A stretch of DNA of 64,000 bases from an uncultured Paracoccaceae bacterium (GCA_947503935.1 CANNFR010000003.1:124001-188000); one strand, 5' to 3'; shown: positions 17,320 to 26,394, counted from the first letter of the stretch. The notes: generated from the sequence alone by a model not told the origin. Numbers and translations are program-made.

Positions 17320-18189
17320 TCAGGGCTCCTGTTGGGGCAGAAATGTGCGCTCGAAGACCGATCGCAGCCATTTCATCACGGCCTGTATCCGGCGGCTTTC
17401 CACAGTGTCGGGGTGAAGATGGATGTTCAGGGTGCGGATGAGTTCGGGTTCGCCTTGTGAGGCGCGGATCAGATTGGGGTCCTCTTCGCCCATGCACATC
17501 GGCAGGAGGCCCAGCCCCAGCCCGGCCTCGACGGCTGTATGCAAAAGTGCAGCATCGGTAGCCACGAACCGGGTTTTGTCCTGCGGTGACTTCAATCTGG
17601 CGATGGCGCGGCCGATGACGGCGCGTTCGGCGTTCTCGTCGTAGAAGGCGACCCAGTCGGTCTGATCCTGCGGCGCGGTCCGGGCGCGGTAGACGGCATA
17701 GGGCACCTCGCCCAGCTTGATCGTGTATTCTCCGGGGCCCGGTTCGGCCTCAAACCACAGGCCGACCGAGGCCTCACCACGCACCCGCGATTGCGGCGAC
17801 AGGCTAACCATGCGGATGTCGATCCCGGGGTTCTTGCGCATCACGCCCGCCAGATCATTGCGGATCAGGCGCGCAAGCGTCCAGGCATTGCCGGCGATGC
17901 GCACAGTGCCAACCGCGCCTTTTTGCGTGCGCGAGATGTCGTCTTTCAAGGCGTTTGCCGCAAGCTCAATCTCTTCGGCGCGCGCCATCGCGGCCTGGCC
18001 CGCCTCGGTCAGCGCAAAGCCCGCCTTGGACCGCACGAAGAGGATGCTCCCCAGTTCCGCCTCAAGCGCCGAAAGCTTCCGCCCCACGGTCGTCTGATCG
18101 ACACCCAGAAGATGCGCCGCGGCGGTCAGCGACCCGCTGCGCCCGACGGCAAGAAGTGCTTTTATGTTGTCCCACTGCATGTCGGACAT
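17320..18189 (-). CDS. LysR-family transcriptional regulator
   Basis: 289 residues. An N-terminal winged HTH (MQWDNIKALLAVGRSGSLTA ... LLGVDQTTVGRKLSALEAEL) is joined by a linker helix to a periplasmic-binding-protein-like effector domain. The truncated co-inducer domain lacks a strongly conserved second lobe, as in the subgroup related to PA-type regulators that read W-D-x-x-x in the first helix. The start MSDMQWDN at 18189 was chosen because the upstream residues are not part of the family; MQWDN at 18180 is the other option. The target genes are unknown; the co-transcribed TfoX-like gene is one candidate. A short hairpin sits four bases upstream of the start codon. Confidence 0.88.
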   Translation of the reverse strand: MSDMQWDNIKALLAVGRSGSLTAAAHLLGVDQTTVGRKLSALEAELGSILFVRSKAGFALTEAGQAAMARAEEIELAANALKDDISRTQKGAVGTVRIAGNAWTLARLIRNDLAGVMRKNPGIDIRMVSLSPQSRVRGEASVGLWFEAEPGPGEYTIKLGEVPYAVYRARTAPQDQTDWVAFYDENAERAVIGRAIARLKSPQDKTRFVATDAALLHTAVEAGLGLGLLPMCMGEEDPNLIRASQGEPELIRTLNIHLHPDTVESRRIQAVMKWLRSVFERTFLPQQEP

Positions 18190-18192
18190 AAA

Positions 18193-18208
18193 CCTGCATT
18201 TTTGCAGG
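18193..18208. promoter_or_regulatory. Inverted repeat in the LysR gene 5' leader
   Basis: CCTGCA-TTTT-TGCAGG is a perfect 6-bp inverted repeat whose near edge is four bases from the ATG at 18189. It could be an autoregulatory LysR half-site pair or a leader hairpin that hides the ribosome binding site. Role inferred from position only. Confidence 0.3.
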
Positions 18209-18409
18209 AATACTAGGCGCGCTTCGACATTTTCTTTGGCGGCTGCCCGGAGTATGTCGAATTGGTCGGGCAAATAGCTGTTTCGTCAAGAGTACCGAGT
18301 TCTGTTGAGCCGCTTTCTTTGTTGAGCTGACCTCGCCGCTGTCGGCAAGCGTGCCTCGACGGTGTTTAGTGTTCATAACACAATGAAATCAGCCACTAGG
18401 AGGGCTTCG

Positions 18410-19306
18410 ATGGCGAACCTGCAGGATGTGAAGGGCCAACCTCCGCGCTGGGAAGACGCGCACGCTATAGACCCTATGCAGGGGGTACGATCTGTTAGAG
18501 CGGGTTTCGTGATTGGGTTGCTTTCGCTAGGCATTTGTGCACCGGCATTCGGTCAAGACGGTTTCTCGCTCTCGGCTGAAGGTGGATATGTATTGGGCGG
18601 TGCGCCTCAGGGATATACCCTTCTTCCAGATTCATTTCCGTTTGTTGTCGATGCCGACAGCAAAGCCGGTGCCTCAGGGGTGATCGGCCTTCAATACAAT
18701 TGGAATGGCCAGTTTCTGCGGTTTCGCACGGAGCATGTCGACGTCGATACAGGCCAGTTCTACAATGGTTTTGGGTCAAATCAGGGCGAGATCGGTATCC
18801 GCTCAACCATCATAGACGTCGAATATGGCCGCGCCTTGAATTGGGGCGGAACCGATGCCTATTGGACGGCGGGGTTGCGCCACGCAGATATGGATTTCGA
18901 AGTTGATGTCGGTGCGGCAGGCTTTGGCCCGATCCATGAATTCTCAGGCACAGGCCTGCGACTGGGGCTGGAGACTGTGACACCTCTTCAGGCACCGGGA
19001 TGGTCCTTTGCTACGACGTCCGGCCTGTCAGTTCTAGATGGTGAAGTGTCAACCTCGGCGCGCACTGATTTCTGGGATTGTTCCCAATGCCCAGAGCTTT
19101 CGCGAACGGCAATCGGGGTCGATGCCAAGCTTGGCTTGTCCTACGCCCAAAGTGATCGGCTGCGCTGGGACTTTGGCTATAAGGCGCAATACTGGCGCGA
19201 TGTGAATGTGGAATATGGTGCCGAGAACGGTTTTGGCCTGAACGGTGGGTCGTCCGACCTGTTGACACACGGACCCTATCTTGGGCTGACCATGACGTTC
19301 AATTAA
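18410..19306 (+). CDS. Outer-membrane barrel protein (Lpg1974/Legionella-OMP-like)
   Basis: 298 residues. A signal sequence with a long n-region precedes the hydrophobic core VRAGFVIGLLSLGICAPAFG, followed by barrel-like strands: FSLSAEGGYVLGGAP, SGVIGLQYNWN, FLRFRTEHVDV, TAGLRHADMDFEV and LGLSYAQSDRLRWDFGYKAQ. The last strand is LGLTMTFN. The start at 18410 has a strong AGGAGGG eight bases upstream; a start at MQGVRSV would give a more typical signal peptide length. The overall pattern resembles the pore-forming Lpg1974-type family. Two Cys in FWDCSQCPELS form a possible surface disulfide. Function is unknown; it is preceded by a ~220-base intergenic region. Confidence 0.72.
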   Translation: MANLQDVKGQPPRWEDAHAIDPMQGVRSVRAGFVIGLLSLGICAPAFGQDGFSLSAEGGYVLGGAPQGYTLLPDSFPFVVDADSKAGASGVIGLQYNWNGQFLRFRTEHVDVDTGQFYNGFGSNQGEIGIRSTIIDVEYGRALNWGGTDAYWTAGLRHADMDFEVDVGAAGFGPIHEFSGTGLRLGLETVTPLQAPGWSFATTSGLSVLDGEVSTSARTDFWDCSQCPELSRTAIGVDAKLGLSYAQSDRLRWDFGYKAQYWRDVNVEYGAENGFGLNGGSSDLLTHGPYLGLTMTFN

Positions 19307-19319
19307 GCCCTTGGGGCCC

Positions 19320-20096
19320 TTATTGCTGCCCGCGAAAGACCGCGATGACGTTGTCGACCGGATCACCGGGGCGGACCTGAGCGTCGTAGACCGCGGCCAG
19401 AAGTGACAGATCGAGGTTCGTCTTGGGCTTCTCCAGCGTGTTGGTCAGCGAGAAATAGGGCGTGTCCTGCGCGTCATTCAGCAGGCCAAGCGACTGGATC
19501 AACTCCTCATAAGCGCAGATCAGCCGGGTTTCGGGCGCCACGGATTCGTTGATGAAGATGAACGCGAATTGCATGACGTTGTCGCGCGAAAAGCCTGAAT
19601 AGAAGCACGGCGTGCTGCCTTCGATGAACTGGCGCGTCAGGCTGGCATTCTTGGTGATGACCCGTGTGAGGGTGGCAAAATAGGCGGCGGTGGTCTTGTT
19701 CACGACAAAGACGAAAATGTCCGATTCCAGCTGCACCCCGTCGCCGATGCGCAGCCTGCCGAAATGCGCGGGCGGCGCGTCCGAGAATTGCGGTGCCTCA
19801 AAGCGGGCAGGCTCCTGCGTATAGGCGAAATCATCCGCCAGTTGGAAATACTCCACCCCATTTGCGCCGATCTGCAGGCCCGTGGCGCTGGAAAACGACT
19901 CGGTGAAAGCAGGAAAGAGGGTGCGATCAACATCCGACTGGTGGATGACGGCAATGCGCGGGCTGCGCTCCCACCTGCGGACCTGACCTTCACCGGCATC
20001 CAGAATGATGCGGGCGTCCTTATACATATCAGCCTTGGCATCGGGCGCCGAAAGGGCCGCAAATAATGCCAGAAACAGCGCTGTGAGACGAGTCAT
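19320..20096 (-). CDS. Secreted DUF2927-type protein
   Basis: 258 residues. The signal peptide is MTRLTALFLALFAALSAPDA. The mature part carries DUF2927 features: VRRWERSPRIAVI near the N-terminus, CFYSGFSRDNVMQFAFIFIN, and the C-terminal YEELIQSLGLLNDAQDT ... LTNTLEKPKTNLDLSLLAAV followed by YDAQVRPGD. These proteins have a zincin-like shape but no proven activity; no HExxH motif is visible here. The start at 20096 begins the signal peptide; the longer in-frame start at 20264 is not credible. It converges with the outer-membrane gene at 18410-19306. Confidence 0.72.
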   Translation of the reverse strand: MTRLTALFLALFAALSAPDAKADMYKDARIILDAGEGQVRRWERSPRIAVIHQSDVDRTLFPAFTESFSSATGLQIGANGVEYFQLADDFAYTQEPARFEAPQFSDAPPAHFGRLRIGDGVQLESDIFVFVVNKTTAAYFATLTRVITKNASLTRQFIEGSTPCFYSGFSRDNVMQFAFIFINESVAPETRLICAYEELIQSLGLLNDAQDTPYFSLTNTLEKPKTNLDLSLLAAVYDAQVRPGDPVDNVIAVFRGQQ

Positions 20097-20410
20097 GATC
20101 ACTCCACCGATGATTGCAGCGGATTTATGCCGACATTCTGTGATTGAAAGCGCGATATTCCAAGGCATTTTCGTGACTTTTGGCGCCTCGCCCGGTGATC
20201 GCGGGTGTTTTGAGGCTATTGGGCAACAATGCATGGTTTTGACCGATGATAATGCACAAAACATTACCTGTCAGATAACGCTATCCGGGCATCAATCGCT
20301 GTAACTGTGATGCGATTGAACATGATTTTGCCAAAGTGGCTCGTTATCAGAAGGATCGACGGCCATCAGAAAAGATGGCACTTCGCTTGTGGGTAAGGAA
20401 AGGACGGGCA
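20097..20410. other. 314-base divergent intergenic region
   Basis: It separates the DUF2927 gene (-) from the membrane protein gene (+) and is less GC-rich than its surroundings. No convincing ORF or RNA was seen. A TTGACC hexamer at 20239-20244 could be a -35 element, but no clear -10 follows. A run AAAGGACGGGCA just before 20411 supplies the ribosome binding site. Confidence 0.4.
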
Positions 20411-21469
20411 ATGGCCGAAGCGGTTGCAAGGAGCTACGCAGATCTGCCGTGGATCAGAAATGCGCGGTTCGATACATGGTTCATTCTCGGGCTTTTGGGC
20501 ATTTCGCTGGCCGTCGGCGCCGTCATCGGGTGGGAGCCCGCGCTTTTCTACCCGATCCTGCTGATCGACCTTTGGCTGCTGGGCTATCACCACGTCATCT
20601 CAACCTTCACGCGGCTGGCCTTTGACAAAAAGAGCTTCCGTGAAAACCGCTTTCTTGTTCTCGGAATCACCCCGATCGTGGCCGCGGTCACTGGCGGTAT
20701 CGTTCTGATCTTCGGGATATGGGCCATTGTGACGATCTACTTCTATTGGCAATGGTGGCATTATGCCCGGCAAAGCTGGGGCATCTCGCGCATCTATCGC
20801 AGCAAGGATCCGACTGCAGAGTATGAAAACGGCTGGCTTGATCAGGCGATCTTCTATGCGGTGCCTGTGGCAGGCATTCTGTCACGTTCGGCCGAGCAGC
20901 ACGAAACCTTCATCGGGCTTGAGCTTTGGTCGGTGCCGGTGCCTCCCTCAATTGCGTCAGCCTCGCTCCACATAGCGGGCGGGTTGTTGGTGTTGTGGTT
21001 TGCGCTGCGGATACGGGCGGCGATGCGCGGTCAGCTTGCTGTCGTACACACCCTCTACATGATGACGCATTTTGCGATCTTTGCTCTGGGGTACATCCTT
21101 GTGCCGGACATCACCTTCGGTTGGCTGATGATCAATATCTGGCATAATGCGCAGTACATTCTGTTCGTCTGGATGTTCAACACCAAGCGCTTCAAAGACG
21201 GGATCGACCCCGATGCGCGCTTTTTGTCCTATATCAGCCAGCCGCACCGGCTTTGGCTGTACCTGCTGGTCTGCGTGGCGATTACAGGCGTGGTCTATTG
21301 GGGCGTTTTGGGGGCGCTGGACTGGCTGTTCTTCGCGGGCGTTTCGGCGACGATCGTGCTGTATCAGATCGTGAATTTCCATCACTACGTCGTGGATTCG
21401 CTGATCTGGAAAGTACGTAAGCCCAAGATGCGCGAAACGCTTGAGCTGTCGACGACACCAGCGGAATGA
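20411..21469 (+). CDS. Histidine-rich multi-pass membrane protein of unknown function
   Basis: 352 residues with about eight to nine transmembrane helices. Histidines recur at or near the membrane boundary: LLGYHHVISTFTRLAF, WQWWHYARQSWGISR, HTLYMMTHFAIF, NIWHNAQYILFVW and NFHHYVVDSLIWKVRKP. Clustered His-His and HxxxH-like pairs recall integral-membrane di-iron or Brp/Blh-like enzymes, but I cannot assign a family. Its stop overlaps the start of the acyltransferase gene (ATGA), so the two are translationally coupled and probably act on the same lipid or polysaccharide. Start 20411 follows AGGAAAGGACGG; an alternative ATG lies at 20375. Confidence 0.65.
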   Translation: MAEAVARSYADLPWIRNARFDTWFILGLLGISLAVGAVIGWEPALFYPILLIDLWLLGYHHVISTFTRLAFDKKSFRENRFLVLGITPIVAAVTGGIVLIFGIWAIVTIYFYWQWWHYARQSWGISRIYRSKDPTAEYENGWLDQAIFYAVPVAGILSRSAEQHETFIGLELWSVPVPPSIASASLHIAGGLLVLWFALRIRAAMRGQLAVVHTLYMMTHFAIFALGYILVPDITFGWLMINIWHNAQYILFVWMFNTKRFKDGIDPDARFLSYISQPHRLWLYLLVCVAITGVVYWGVLGALDWLFFAGVSATIVLYQIVNFHHYVVDSLIWKVRKPKMRETLELSTTPAE

Positions 21470-22620
21470 GCTTGCCGTTGCGGCGTTGGCTTGAGGCTGG
21501 GTTTCCCCGTCACCCGGCCGATAACCCTTGGCTTGATGCGCTGAGGACCCTTGCCGTCGCGCTGGTCTTGCTGCGCCATGGCCAGCGCCTGATGTTGGCC
21601 GAGGTCGACCCGGACAGCTTTGGTGCGGCCGACTTTTTCATGCTGAACGGGTGGGTCGGGGTCGATCTGTTCTTCGTCCTGTCGGGCTATCTGATCGGCG
21701 CCAACCTGTTGCGGGCCCGGGCAAGCGGCAGCACGATGCGGGTTCCGACATATCTGCTGCGGCGTGCGCGGCGAATCCTGCCGGCTTATATTGCCGTCTT
21801 GGCGGCCACCGTTTTCGGGCTGTTTCCGGGATATGTCGTGTCCGAGGAAAACCTTGGTTGGCGGGTCATTTACCACCTGCTGTTTTTGCAAGACGTTCTG
21901 CCCAGTGACATCAACGTGGTCTTCTGGTCGCTCGGCGTTGAGGCCAAGTTTTATCTTGCCGCACCTCTGCTGATGATGCTGCTGACAATGCCCAAAACAC
22001 GTGTAGGCATAGGGATTCTATTGGGGGTTTTGGTCCTGTCGGGCACGGGGCTGCGCAGCGCGCTCTATGCCAGTTTGCCCGAACAGATCGGCTATCCGAC
22101 GTTCTGGGCCGCGTTTCGCAGCCCCGTCTACGCCTGTCTTGAGCCGCTTTTGCTGGGCGTCGGCGTCGCAATTTTTAACCACCACAGCAGGGCATTGCCG
22201 CCCTGGCTTGCAAAGGGTTTGCTGGCCCTCACGCTTGGCCTTGCCGTGATCTGGTTCAGCTCGTCCAATTTCATGGGGTCCATCGAGTTCTGGGATGCCA
22301 GTGTGCAGCCCCTCCTGATCGCGGTTCTCTTCGCCGGCGCTGTCCTGGCGGCCAGCGCTCTTGGCAAGGTGCGCCTCTGGGGCGAGCCTATGTTTCGCGT
22401 GGGCGCGCGTTTGTCCTATGCGCTCTACCTCGTTCACTTTCCGCTGCTGCCACTGGCCCAGGTCGTCAGCCAGATAAGCGGTGGAAGTGTCGTAGTCTTC
22501 TGGGGCGTCTACATTGGCATGTCGCTTTCGGTCGCGACTTTCGTTCATCTTGCCATTGAGGCACCGTTTTTGCGCAAACGGGCCCCACAAGCCCCGTCCA
22601 AGGATGCCGTCTCTCCCTAG
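21466..22620 (+). CDS. Acyltransferase-3 family membrane protein (OafA/YrhL type)
   Basis: 384 residues, about ten transmembrane helices. The N-terminal helix contains LDALRTLAVALVLLRHGQRL, with the R and H typical of the proposed active site of acyltransferase-3 proteins. The conserved GWVGVDLFFVLSGYLIGANL motif follows, then LRRARRILPAYIAV and FWSLGVEAKFYLAAPLL. Members transfer acyl groups (often acetyl or succinyl) from the cytosol to extracytoplasmic sugars of LPS, exopolysaccharide or Nod factors. There is no C-terminal SGNH domain. It is coupled to the His-rich membrane protein upstream and overlaps the 3' end of the XRE regulator on the other strand by four bases. Confidence 0.88.
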   Translation: MSLPLRRWLEAGFPRHPADNPWLDALRTLAVALVLLRHGQRLMLAEVDPDSFGAADFFMLNGWVGVDLFFVLSGYLIGANLLRARASGSTMRVPTYLLRRARRILPAYIAVLAATVFGLFPGYVVSEENLGWRVIYHLLFLQDVLPSDINVVFWSLGVEAKFYLAAPLLMMLLTMPKTRVGIGILLGVLVLSGTGLRSALYASLPEQIGYPTFWAAFRSPVYACLEPLLLGVGVAIFNHHSRALPPWLAKGLLALTLGLAVIWFSSSNFMGSIEFWDASVQPLLIAVLFAGAVLAASALGKVRLWGEPMFRVGARLSYALYLVHFPLLPLAQVVSQISGGSVVVFWGVYIGMSLSVATFVHLAIEAPFLRKRAPQAPSKDAVSP

Positions 22621-23477
22621 CGGACGCCCTCGCGCAGATCGGCCAGCAATTCCGGAACGTCGCGGGTGTCAATCTCGGCCTCGCGGACCAACCAGTCGAA
22701 ATGCTGGGTGAAGCTGCGCACGCGGTCGGTGTCGCGGAAGGCCAGGTAGTTGCGGCCGAGATAGATCACGGCCAGGAGCGGACCGAAGACGGTGATGGGC
22801 GCCGAATAGGTGCGCCTCGCGTCGAAGAAGAAAAGGCGCAAGCTGGGATAGAGCTGGTCATGCACGGTGAGGAGCCAGTCCAGCTGATAGCGGCGGGTGC
22901 GCGCATCGAGGCCGCGGTAATACCCCTCGGCGCGGGCAAAGGCGTGGATCTCGTGCAGGGGCAGGGCGATCTCGTAATCCGACCCCGCCTCGCGCATCCA
23001 TTGCAAGCGGTCCTCGGACGCGCCGATGGCCTGGTCGACGGTGATACCCAGATGCGGCTCGTATTCCCAACGCAGCACCGCATTGGTTTTCAGCATGTCG
23101 GGCAGGGTGGCCGGGACATGACGGATCTTGTAGCCAGCCGCCTCGCGATGCCAGGCGAAGATCTGTTCATCGACCAGCGCGCGAGGTGCCTCGGTCATCA
23201 GCATGGACGCGGCCAGCAGATCGGCCGCGCTTTCGGGCCGGTCGGTCAGGCCCAGAAGCCAGTCAGCCGAAACGCCGAGTGCGGTGGCGCATTCGCCCAC
23301 GACCTGCGCGTTGGGCAGGCGCGGCCCGCCGCTTTTGAGAAGCTGCGAGATGGTCGAGCGGTCGACACCGGCCGCTTCCGCCAGACCGCTTTGCGTCATC
23401 CCGCGCTTGGCCATCCCCTCGGCCAGGCGGGTCCGGAAGAGTGTTGCACGATCACGTTTGTCGAATTTTATCAACAT
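22617..23477 (-). CDS. XRE-family transcriptional regulator with large C-terminal domain
   Basis: 286 residues. Residues ~14-75 are a lambda-repressor-like HTH (GMTQSGLAEAAGVDRSTISQ, then LLKSGGPRLPNAQVVGE). The remaining ~200 residues hold no motif I recognise; LALPLHEIHAFARAEGYYRG-like and FFFDARRTYSAPITVFGPLL segments suggest a folded ligand-sensing domain. The start ATG 23477 lies three bases from a dyad at 23481-23492 that may be its own operator. The divergent neighbours are DUF2061 and the desaturase, making membrane lipid composition a possible target (inference). Confidence 0.85.
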   Translation of the reverse strand: MLIKFDKRDRATLFRTRLAEGMAKRGMTQSGLAEAAGVDRSTISQLLKSGGPRLPNAQVVGECATALGVSADWLLGLTDRPESAADLLAASMLMTEAPRALVDEQIFAWHREAAGYKIRHVPATLPDMLKTNAVLRWEYEPHLGITVDQAIGASEDRLQWMREAGSDYEIALPLHEIHAFARAEGYYRGLDARTRRYQLDWLLTVHDQLYPSLRLFFFDARRTYSAPITVFGPLLAVIYLGRNYLAFRDTDRVRSFTQHFDWLVREAEIDTRDVPELLADLREGVR

Positions 23478-23480
23478 GTG

Positions 23481-23492
23481 TGACTTATGTCA
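23481..23492. promoter_or_regulatory. Short dyad upstream of the XRE regulator
   Basis: TGAC-TTAT-GTCA is an inverted repeat in an AT-rich stretch between the divergent XRE and DUF2061 genes. It is a plausible autoregulatory operator, supported only by its position and symmetry. Confidence 0.3.
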
Positions 23493-23581
23493 TAAAAAGA
23501 GACTTTTGTTAATCACAAACAGAGTGGGCGCGCGCCCGGGCGTCGGATAGCCCTGATCCCATGGGAACAAGGGAGACGGGT

Positions 23582-23785
23582 ATGGAGACGCGCAAGCGTT
23601 CGATCCTGAAGGCCGTGATATGGAATTTCGTCGGACTGGCGGTGATGGCAATCGTGGGGGTCGCCTTCACCGGATCGCTCGCGCTGGGCGGCGGGATGGC
23701 GGTGGTCAACGCGACCGTCGGTCTGACCACCTACTTCGCCTACGAGCGGATTTGGGCGCGGATCGGGTGGGGCCGGCATGCGTGA
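23582..23785 (+). CDS. DUF2061 small membrane protein
   Basis: 67 residues: KRSILKAVIWNFVGLAVMAI, VGVAFTGSLALGGGMAVVNA and TTYFAYERIWARIGWGRH. Two transmembrane helices and the final YERxWxRIxWGR signature are typical of DUF2061. It overlaps the desaturase gene by eight bases, implying coupled translation. Function unknown. The start at 23582 follows AGGGAGACGG; an in-frame ATG at 23561 has a poorer context. Confidence 0.82.
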   Translation: METRKRSILKAVIWNFVGLAVMAIVGVAFTGSLALGGGMAVVNATVGLTTYFAYERIWARIGWGRHA

Positions 23786-24764
23786 TCGGATCGAATGGCC
23801 GACACTCTTGCTGATGGCAGTGACCTACGGCGTCTGGGCCCTGGCGACGACAGTTCTCTGGCAGGCCTTCGCGCCGTTGGGCTTTGTGCTGACCGCGCTG
23901 GCGCTGGTGCAATACTCATCGCTGCAGCATGAGGTTCTGCATGGTCACCCCTTTCGGTCGGCCGCGTGGAACGAGGCGCTGGTTTTTGCCGCGCTCCCGC
24001 TCTTCGTGCCCTATCGACGGTTCCGCGATACCCATCTGGCCCATCACCGGGATGAACGCCTGACCGACCCCTATGAGGACCCTGAGGCCAATTACCTGGA
24101 CGTCGCAATCTGGGCCCGGCTGCCGATATGGCTGCGGATCGTGCTGCGGATGAACAACACGCTTCTGGGGCGAATGGTGATGGGGCCCGCGATCTCGATC
24201 CTGGCTTTCGTGCGGGGCGATCTGACCGTGGGCGACGCGGCTGTGCGGCAGGCCTGGGGGCTGCACTTTCTGGGGCTGGTGCCGGTTCTTCTGTGGCTTT
24301 GGGCGATGCCGGGGGCGAGTGTTCTGGGCTATCTGGGGGCGGCTTACCTGGCCTTCTCGATCCTCAAGATCCGCACCTTTGCCGAGCATCGGGCCCATGA
24401 AAAGGCGCGTGGACGCACGGTGATCATCGAAGATCGCGGGCCTCTGGCGCTGCTTTTTTTGAACAACAATCTGCATGTGGTCCATCATGCCAAGCCCGGG
24501 GTGGCCTGGTATCGTCTCCCGGGCCTCTACCGGGCGCGAAAGGCCGACTATCTGCGCCGGAACGAGGGGTATCTTTTCCGCTCATACGGTGAGCTTTTCG
24601 CCCGCTATTTCCTTCGGGCGAAGGACCCGGTCGCCCATCCGCTTTGGCCCGACAATATGGAGCGTCCCGCGCCGACGGACGGGCCTGCAACCGGATCGGC
24701 GCTGTCAGCGGCGTTTCCGGGCGAGGCGGTGGCCGAGGATCGGTCGGTCCTGCAACGCTCCTGA
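23778..24764 (+). CDS. Membrane fatty acid desaturase/hydroxylase family protein
   Basis: 328 residues. All three histidine boxes of integral-membrane di-iron desaturases are present: HEVLHGHP (residues ~53-60), HLAHHRDE (~93-100) and HVVHHAKPG (~232-240). Four or more transmembrane helices surround them. Members introduce double bonds or hydroxyl groups into acyl chains or terpenoids using O2 and an electron donor; substrate here unknown. The C-terminal ~40 residues are Pro/Ala/Ser-rich. It is coupled to the DUF2061 gene, which suggests a membrane assembly or partner role for the small protein. Confidence 0.88.
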   Translation: MRDRIEWPTLLLMAVTYGVWALATTVLWQAFAPLGFVLTALALVQYSSLQHEVLHGHPFRSAAWNEALVFAALPLFVPYRRFRDTHLAHHRDERLTDPYEDPEANYLDVAIWARLPIWLRIVLRMNNTLLGRMVMGPAISILAFVRGDLTVGDAAVRQAWGLHFLGLVPVLLWLWAMPGASVLGYLGAAYLAFSILKIRTFAEHRAHEKARGRTVIIEDRGPLALLFLNNNLHVVHHAKPGVAWYRLPGLYRARKADYLRRNEGYLFRSYGELFARYFLRAKDPVAHPLWPDNMERPAPTDGPATGSALSAAFPGEAVAEDRSVLQRS

Positions 24765-24813
24765 CAGGGCGATGCCCCTCGACAGGACGTGCGCGCCCTG
24801 ACACCAAGGGGCG

Positions 24814-25704
24814 ATGAGCCTTTGGATAGCGATCACGATTGTGGCCGGTCTGGTGCAGACGGTACGTTTCATGTTGCAGCGGCAGCTGAAGGGCGTGGGT
24901 CTGTCGACCGGGGGCGCCACATTCTCGCGCTTCGTCTTTGCGGCGCCGTTGGCTGCGGGTCTGGCGGGCGTGCTGATCGCGCGTGAAACCATGCCAGGGT
25001 TGTCATGGGCCTTTTGGGGCTTCGCCGTGGTCGGCGGGATCGCGCAAATCGTGGCCACCTTCTGCACCGTGGCGCTGTTTTCCGAGCGGAATTTCGCGGT
25101 GGGCATCGGGTTCACCAAGACCGAGACGATGCTGGTCGCGGCCTTCTCGGCGCTGATCCTGGGCGAGGCTGTGCCGCTTTCGGGCCTTTTGGCCATTGCC
25201 GTCGGCGTGATCGGCGTGCTGCTTCTGACGCGGGCCAGGGGGGCGGGCGAGGCGCGCATCTTCAACCGCGCCACCGCGCTGGGCCTGATGGCGGGCGGGC
25301 TTTTTGGGCTGTCGGCCGTGGGCTATCGGGGCGCGATCCTGACCCTGGCCGAGGGCGATTTCTTTTACCGCGCGGTGGTGACGCTGGCCTGCGTGACGGC
25401 GTTTCAGACCATCGCCATGGCCCTTTGGCTGCGCCTGCGTGAACCGGGCGAGCTGGGTCGGGTGGCCGCCGCCTGGCGCCGCACGGCGCTGGTGGGGCTG
25501 ACCGGTATGCTGGGCTCGCTTGGATGGTTCACCGCGTTCGCCTTGCAGAACGCGGCGCTGGTGCGGGCGGTCGGGCAGGTCGAGATGGTCTTCACCATCC
25601 TCGCCTCATGGCTGATCTTCCGCGAGCGGCTGACCCTTCGCGAGCTTGCGGGCATCGCGCTGGTGGTGGCCAGCGTGCTTGTGATCGTGCTGACGGTCCG
25701 GTGA
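24814..25704 (+). CDS. EamA/DMT-family transporter
   Basis: 296 residues with about ten hydrophobic helices in two EamA-like halves. Typical features are GGATFSRFVFAAPLAAGL in the first half, VGIGFTKTETMLVAAFSALI ... LGEAVPLSGLLAIAVGVIGV at the repeat junction, and QVEMVFTILASWLIFRERLT with the R-E-R-L end at the C-terminus. DMT proteins export amino acids, nucleobases or other small metabolites. The substrate cannot be told from sequence. It is monocistronic and converges with the NUDIX gene. Confidence 0.88.
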   Translation: MSLWIAITIVAGLVQTVRFMLQRQLKGVGLSTGGATFSRFVFAAPLAAGLAGVLIARETMPGLSWAFWGFAVVGGIAQIVATFCTVALFSERNFAVGIGFTKTETMLVAAFSALILGEAVPLSGLLAIAVGVIGVLLLTRARGAGEARIFNRATALGLMAGGLFGLSAVGYRGAILTLAEGDFFYRAVVTLACVTAFQTIAMALWLRLREPGELGRVAAAWRRTALVGLTGMLGSLGWFTAFALQNAALVRAVGQVEMVFTILASWLIFRERLTLRELAGIALVVASVLVIVLTVR

Positions 25705-25710
25705 AGAAGG

Positions 25711-26394
25711 TCAGAGGCGAATGAATTCGGACGTCTCGGTGTCGTTCTTGAAAAACGGCACGTTGGTGTGCGGCCTGCCGCGCAGGTGGGCCGAAACCTC
25801 GGCCAGAACGACCTGGGTGATGAAGGGCAGATCGAAATGCCGCGCATCGGCCAGCGGCACCCATTGCATCTGCGATAACTCATCAGTGGCACGGCTGAAA
25901 TCGTCAAGATCGCCGGCGATGTGCCCCGCATCGGCCAGAAAGAACCGCGCGTCGAACCGCCGGGGCCGCCGGGGCGGGGTGATCGCCCTGAAGATGAAGC
26001 TGAGCCCGGCGGCAGCGGGGCGATGGCCGGTTGCGGCAAAGGCCTGCCAATCGGGCGGCGCGTCGGCCCAGGCGCCCGGGGCGCCCAGGATCAGCCCGGC
26101 CTCCTCCCACAATTCGCGGATCGCGGCGGCGGCCAGCGCCTCGGGCGTCGCGCGCGTGCCATGGGCCGCCAGACGCGCCCGGCAGTCGGGGCGGAGCGGC
26201 GTGGCCAGGGCGATGTCCGCATCGTCCTGATCGACGGCGCCACCGGGGAAGACGAATTTCATCGGCATGAAGGCGGCACGTTCCCCGCGCCGACCCATCA
26301 GAACCTCGGCGCCGGTATCCGCCTCGCGCGTCAGGATCAGCGTGGCGGCATCGCGGATCGGCGGATCGGACCTGTCAGCTGACACCGAAGCCAT
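25711..26394 (-). CDS. NUDIX hydrolase
   Basis: 227 residues. The NUDIX motif is split by an insertion: GGAVDQDDAD begins it, and AIRELWEEAGLILG supplies the R-E-x-x-E-E catalytic helix after a ~38-residue insert. This is the arrangement of the NUDT19/CoA-pyrophosphatase-like clade. A hydrophobic strand, VLMGRRGERAAFMPMKFVFP, precedes it. The substrate (nucleoside diphosphate derivative or CoA ester) is not determined. The gene overlaps the DUF983 gene by eight codons at its 5' end and is in one transcript with it. Confidence 0.88.
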   Translation of the reverse strand: MASVSADRSDPPIRDAATLILTREADTGAEVLMGRRGERAAFMPMKFVFPGGAVDQDDADIALATPLRPDCRARLAAHGTRATPEALAAAAIRELWEEAGLILGAPGAWADAPPDWQAFAATGHRPAAAGLSFIFRAITPPRRPRRFDARFFLADAGHIAGDLDDFSRATDELSQMQWVPLADARHFDLPFITQVVLAEVSAHLRGRPHTNVPFFKNDTETSEFIRL

